From positions 1 through 64,000 of the forward strand of contig NZ_PQSR01000032.1 in NCBI RefSeq assembly GCF_002920635.1: a stretch of 64,000 nucleotides of DNA, in the 5' to 3' direction. The notes under the pieces are model-generated. The model was given only the letters and a program-made list of their open reading frames with translations. It was not told the origin of the DNA and searched no databases. The translations under genes were made by a program, and so were the position numbers. Each line of letters opens with the position of its first letter. Position 1 is the stretch's first letter. Source of the DNA: Streptomyces sp. Ru72. GTDB lineage: Bacteria; Actinomycetota; Actinomycetes; Streptomycetales; Streptomycetaceae. Of this stretch, positions 60,602 to 64,000 are shown one piece after another.

Positions 60602-63600
60602 GTGCGGTACAGAATCCTGGGCACGGCCCAAGCAGAGGACGACCAAGGAACCCCGGTCCCCCTGGGCGGTCCCCGTCTCCGCGCCCTCCTCACCGCCCTG
60701 GCCCTCCGTCCGGGCCGCACCACCGCCCCCCAGACCCTGATCGACGAGATCTGGCCGGACGAGCCCCCGCTCGACGCCCCCGCCGCGCTCCAGGCCCTCG
60801 TCGCCCGCCTGCGCCGCACCCTCGGCCGGACCGCCGTCGCCTCCGCCCCCGGTGGCTATCGCCTCGACGCCGGTCGTGACTCCGTCGACCTCTTCGTCTT
60901 CGAGGATCTCGTCCAGCGCGGCACCACCGCCCTCGCCGACGGCGACCCGCACAGCGCCGCCCGGGATCTGCGCACGGCCCTCGCCCTGTGGCACGGTCCC
61001 GCCCTCGCCGACCTCCCCGACCGCACCGCCGCCGCCCGCCCCGAGGCCCTGCGCCTGACGGCGACACGCGCCCGCATCGAGGCCGACCTGCGTCTGGGAC
61101 ACGCCCCCGACGTCGTACCGGAGCTGACGGAACTGACGACGGCGCACCCGTACGACGAACCCCTCCACGCCCTCCTCATCCGCGCGCTGCGCGCCACGGG
61201 CCGTGGCGCCGACGCCCTCGCGGCCTATGAACGCGTCCGCCGGGCCCTGGCGGACGGCCTGGGCACCGACCCCGGCCCGGAACTGAAGTCCCTGCACGCC
61301 GAGCTGCTGTCCCCTCAGACCTCCCGGCAGACATCCGCTCGTTCCTCCGTGCCGCCCACTCCCCGGTCCTCCGGGCCGAGCTCACCGCAGCCCCACACCC
61401 CGCTCAAGCCTCCGACGGCCCCCCGCACCGGCAACCTCCGCCCCCGCCTGAACTCCTTCGTCGGCCGGGAGCGCGAACTCGAGGCCATCCGCTCGGACCT
61501 GCACAGGTCCCGCCTGGTCACCCTGACCGGATCGGGCGGCTCCGGGAAGACCCGTCTCGCCGAGGAAGCCGCCGCCGGGCTGCCGCAGGCGTGGCTGGCG
61601 GAGCTGGCCCCGCTGGATCGGGCTGAGGCGGTACCCGCCGCCGTGGTCAGCGCCCTCGGGCTGCGCGAGACGGTGCTGATCACCAACGAGCTGGCGATGC
61701 CGCAGGACGATCCCGTCGCCCTGCTGATCGAGTACTGCGCCCCGCGCAGCGAACTCCTGATCCTCGACAATTGCGAACATGTGATCGATGCTGCGGCCGA
61801 GCTGGCCGAGACGCTGCTCACGCACTGCCCGGGCCTCACGATCCTCGCCACCAGCCGTGAACCGCTGGGCGTACCCGGCGAGTCGGTCCGCCCGGTGGAG
61901 CCCTTGCCGCCGGACCCGGCGCACCGCCTCTTCCTCGAGAGGGCGGCGGCCGTGCGCCCCGACCCGCACGCCGTCCACGACCCGGAGGCCGTCGACGAGA
62001 TCTGCCGCCGTCTCGACGGCCTGCCCCTCGCCATCGAGCTGGCCGCCGCCCGCCTGCGGCTGCTGACCTCCCGGCAGATCGCCGACCGTCTCGACGACCG
62101 CTTCCGCCTCCTCACCTCCGGAAGCCGCACGGTGCTGCCCCGCCAGCAGACCCTGCGCGCGGTCGTCGACTGGTCCTGGGACCTGCTCGACGAGCGGGAG
62201 CGCACGGTACTGCGCGAGGTCTCCGTCTTCGCCGGCGGCTGGGACCTCGCCGCCGCCGAGGCCGTGTGCACCGGCCCCGTCGCCGACCTGATCGGGGCGC
62301 TCGTCGACAAGTCCCTGGTCATAGCGACTCCGGGCGACGGGGACGGCGGTACGGGCATGCGCTACCGCATGCTCGAGACGATCCACGAGTACGCCACCGA
62401 GCGCGCCGCCGAGGCCCCCGAGCTGCGCACCGCCGCCGAGCGCCGGCACCGGGCGTGGGTGCGGGCGCTCGTCGAGGAGGCCGAACCGCAACTGCGCTCC
62501 GTGGGGCAACTGCCGTGGATCCGCCGCCTGGAGACGGAACTCGACAACATCCGGGCCGCGCTGTACCGCGCGATCGCCGCCGGTGACGAGGAGGAGGCCG
62601 GAGCGATCGCGCTGGCCACGGGCTGGTTCTGGTGGCTGCGCAACTTCCGGCGGGAGGGCACGGAATGGACGGAACGGGTGCTGCGCCTCGGGGCGGCTCT
62701 GGATGCCGGCGCCACGACCGGCTCCCCACCGTGGCCGGCATCGGCATCGGCATCGGCATCGGCGTCGGCATCGGCGCCGGTGGCGACCAGGCGTCCCTCC
62801 GCCGACGTCCTCGAGGAGCTCGCCGCGGTCGACCACGTCGAAGCGTTCCTCGCCCGCCCGGCCGCCGAGGAGCGGCACCCCCTGCACGCCCTGCGGATGA
62901 ATCTGCGGATGCTGCACCTGTTCTTCGTCGCGGAATCACGGCCGGCGGAGTCGATGCGGGACGAACGGACCCGGCGGTACACCGCCCGGGTCCGGGCGGC
63001 CTTCGAGCCGGGTGGCCCCGACGCGGCCCGGTTTCCCGGCATGCTCTGGGGGCTGATCGCCTTCCACCAGGGCGAGCCGTACGACGTCCGGCACGCCATG
63101 GACGCCGTCCTCGCCAACTGCCGTCGCCACGGCGGTGACTGGGAGATCGGCGTGGCCCTCATGTTTCGCGCGCACATGCTCGTCGATTCCCCGGGCGGTC
63201 TGCGCGACGTCGACGGCGACCTGGCCGAACTGCGCACGCTCAGCCGTCGCGTCGGCGACCGCTGGATGCGCGCCCAGGTGTCCAGCGCGGTCGGGGAGGC
63301 GGCGATGGGGCGCGGCTCCTTCGAGGAGGCGAAGGGCGAGTACGAGGAGGCACTGCGGCTCGCCCACGAGGTGGGGGCGTACGCGGAGTCGCCGTTCCTG
63401 CTCGCCCGGCTCTGCGAGATCGCCTACCGGGAGGGCAGGCGGGCGGACGCGCAGGCGGCGCTGGACGAGGCGGGCGACGCCGCCGACCGGTACGGAGTGC
63501 ACGACGCCCGCGGGTATGTGAGCCTGCTGCGCGCACAGATGGCGCTGGACGACGGGGAGACCCTCCGGGCGCGTGCCTTGTGCGAGAGCGTGCGGGTGGA

Positions 63601-64000
63601 GACCGCACGGAACGCGCCCCCGCCGCAGTTCATCGCCGCGCTGAACGCCGTCGACGCGCTCGTCACCATCGCCGAGTCCGGCCCGTGCCACGGACTGCCC
63701 AAGCTCGCCGAAGCGCTGCGCCAGGCGGTGGAGAACAGGTGCGCGGAGTCGGTGACGGCAGGGCTCGTGGACATCGCGGCGAACGCCCTGGCCGCCCTGG
63801 GCGAGCATGCCCGGGCGGTCCGGCTGCTCGCGGCGGCCGACCGGTTGCGCCCGCCGAACGCCGCACGCCCCGGGGCCGATCGCGTCGAGGCGGAGCGGAC
63901 CGAGGCGGCCGCGCTGAAGGCGCTCGGGCGGGCACGGTTCGGCGTGGAGCGGGCGAAGGGCACGGAGTTCACCCCGGACGACGTGCTGGGCGAGCTGGCG
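60602..64000 (+). CDS. AfsR/SARP-like regulator, BTAD plus NTPase plus TPR (3' truncated by window)
   Basis: 1133 codons are visible and the frame is open at the end. Residues about 1-95 form an OmpR-type DNA-binding domain (RLRALLTALALRPGRTTAPQ, LVARLRRTLGR). The BTAD helical domain spans about 100-250. After a Pro/Ser linker comes an NB-ARC/STAND ATPase with Walker A LTGSGGSGKTRLAEE (about 310) and LLILDNCEHV (about 383), then winged-helix and TPR regions to the end. Such proteins switch on secondary-metabolite clusters or act globally like AfsR. A six-base repeat at 62739-62785 encodes an Ala-Ser run (about 715-728). GTG 60602. No biosynthetic cluster is visible before the window ends. Confidence 0.92.
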   Translation, partial: MRYRILGTAQAEDDQGTPVPLGGPRLRALLTALALRPGRTTAPQTLIDEIWPDEPPLDAPAALQALVARLRRTLGRTAVASAPGGYRLDAGRDSVDLFVFEDLVQRGTTALADGDPHSAARDLRTALALWHGPALADLPDRTAAARPEALRLTATRARIEADLRLGHAPDVVPELTELTTAHPYDEPLHALLIRALRATGRGADALAAYERVRRALADGLGTDPGPELKSLHAELLSPQTSRQTSARSSVPPTPRSSGPSSPQPHTPLKPPTAPRTGNLRPRLNSFVGRERELEAIRSDLHRSRLVTLTGSGGSGKTRLAEEAAAGLPQAWLAELAPLDRAEAVPAAVVSALGLRETVLITNELAMPQDDPVALLIEYCAPRSELLILDNCEHVIDAAAELAETLLTHCPGLTILATSREPLGVPGESVRPVEPLPPDPAHRLFLERAAAVRPDPHAVHDPEAVDEICRRLDGLPLAIELAAARLRLLTSRQIADRLDDRFRLLTSGSRTVLPRQQTLRAVVDWSWDLLDERERTVLREVSVFAGGWDLAAAEAVCTGPVADLIGALVDKSLVIATPGDGDGGTGMRYRMLETIHEYATERAAEAPELRTAAERRHRAWVRALVEEAEPQLRSVGQLPWIRRLETELDNIRAALYRAIAAGDEEEAGAIALATGWFWWLRNFRREGTEWTERVLRLGAALDAGATTGSPPWPASASASASASASAPVATRRPSADVLEELAAVDHVEAFLARPAAEERHPLHALRMNLRMLHLFFVAESRPAESMRDERTRRYTARVRAAFEPGGPDAARFPGMLWGLIAFHQGEPYDVRHAMDAVLANCRRHGGDWEIGVALMFRAHMLVDSPGGLRDVDGDLAELRTLSRRVGDRWMRAQVSSAVGEAAMGRGSFEEAKGEYEEALRLAHEVGAYAESPFLLARLCEIAYREGRRADAQAALDEAGDAADRYGVHDARGYVSLLRAQMALDDGETLRARALCESVRVETARNAPPPQFIAALNAVDALVTIAESGPCHGLPKLAEALRQAVENRCAESVTAGLVDIAANALAALGEHARAVRLLAAADRLRPPNAARPGADRVEAERTEAAALKALGRARFGVERAKGTEFTPDDVLGELA

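Overview
The window is a stretch of high-GC actinobacterial chromosome, almost certainly Streptomyces. Coding regions have very strong G/C third positions, GTG starts are frequent, and developmental or genus-typical genes are present: bldC, an Lsr2 paralogue, DUF3073, an NsdA-like sporulation-associated protein, a SpoIIE-type phosphatase and a SARP-type regulator. From memory the order resembles the S. coelicolor SCO4067-SCO4116 region; this was not checked by search.

Layout. 1-7 kb: 3' end of dnaX, purD, a membrane protein that looks like an inactive M48 peptidase, a dimethylformamidase-like protein and purC. 7-11.3 kb: three tRNA-Gly genes on the minus strand; two identical GCC copies bracket a four-gene minus-strand block (ABC ATPase, permease, DesK-type kinase, LuxR-type regulator). 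11.6-20 kb: an Lsr2 paralogue divergent from purS-purQ-purL (overlapping start/stop codons), a frame-shifted Uma2 remnant, a mycothiol-dependent-isomerase-like protein, purF, purM and DUF3073. With purD and purC this gives seven genes of de novo IMP synthesis. 20.5-24 kb: valine dehydrogenase, a conserved hypothetical, bldC with a strong terminator, and a small Cys/His protein. 24.4-30.6 kb: tRNA-Asp with a truncated extra copy of its 3' end, hrpA, a small membrane protein, a bacterial collagen-like protein, and a tRNA-Glu/Asp/Phe cluster. 30.7-37.7 kb: a membrane metallophosphoesterase, a small zincin, a lipoprotein, a DEAD-box helicase with an RD-rich tail, and an APC permease.

37.85-41.2 kb is a 3.3-kb islet bounded by a perfect 44-bp direct repeat, the 3' end of tRNA-Lys. 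It carries a PadR regulator and a divergent alkyl sulfatase, with palindromes between them and no visible integrase. 41.4-44 kb: an MgtC/SapB protein followed by a protein resembling half of a CtpI-like P-type ATPase with a broken phosphorylation motif. 44-48.2 kb: tyrS, then a MarR regulator, a GTP cyclohydrolase II and a domain-swapped RibD-like protein, with three related operator-like sites around them.

48.3-64 kb: initiator tRNA-Met, a SpoIIE-type phosphatase, an M23 endopeptidase behind a ydaO-type (cyclic-di-AMP) riboswitch, an aldo/keto reductase, a PrsW-type protease, trmB, lhgO, an NsdA-like TPR protein, an asparagine-synthase-related protein lacking key residues, and the first 1133 codons of an AfsR-like regulator that runs off the end. 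The most notable items are the tRNA-Lys islet, the MarR/RibA/permuted-RibD module, the degenerate P-type ATPase and M48 proteins, and the Uma2 pseudogene with three identifiable lesions.
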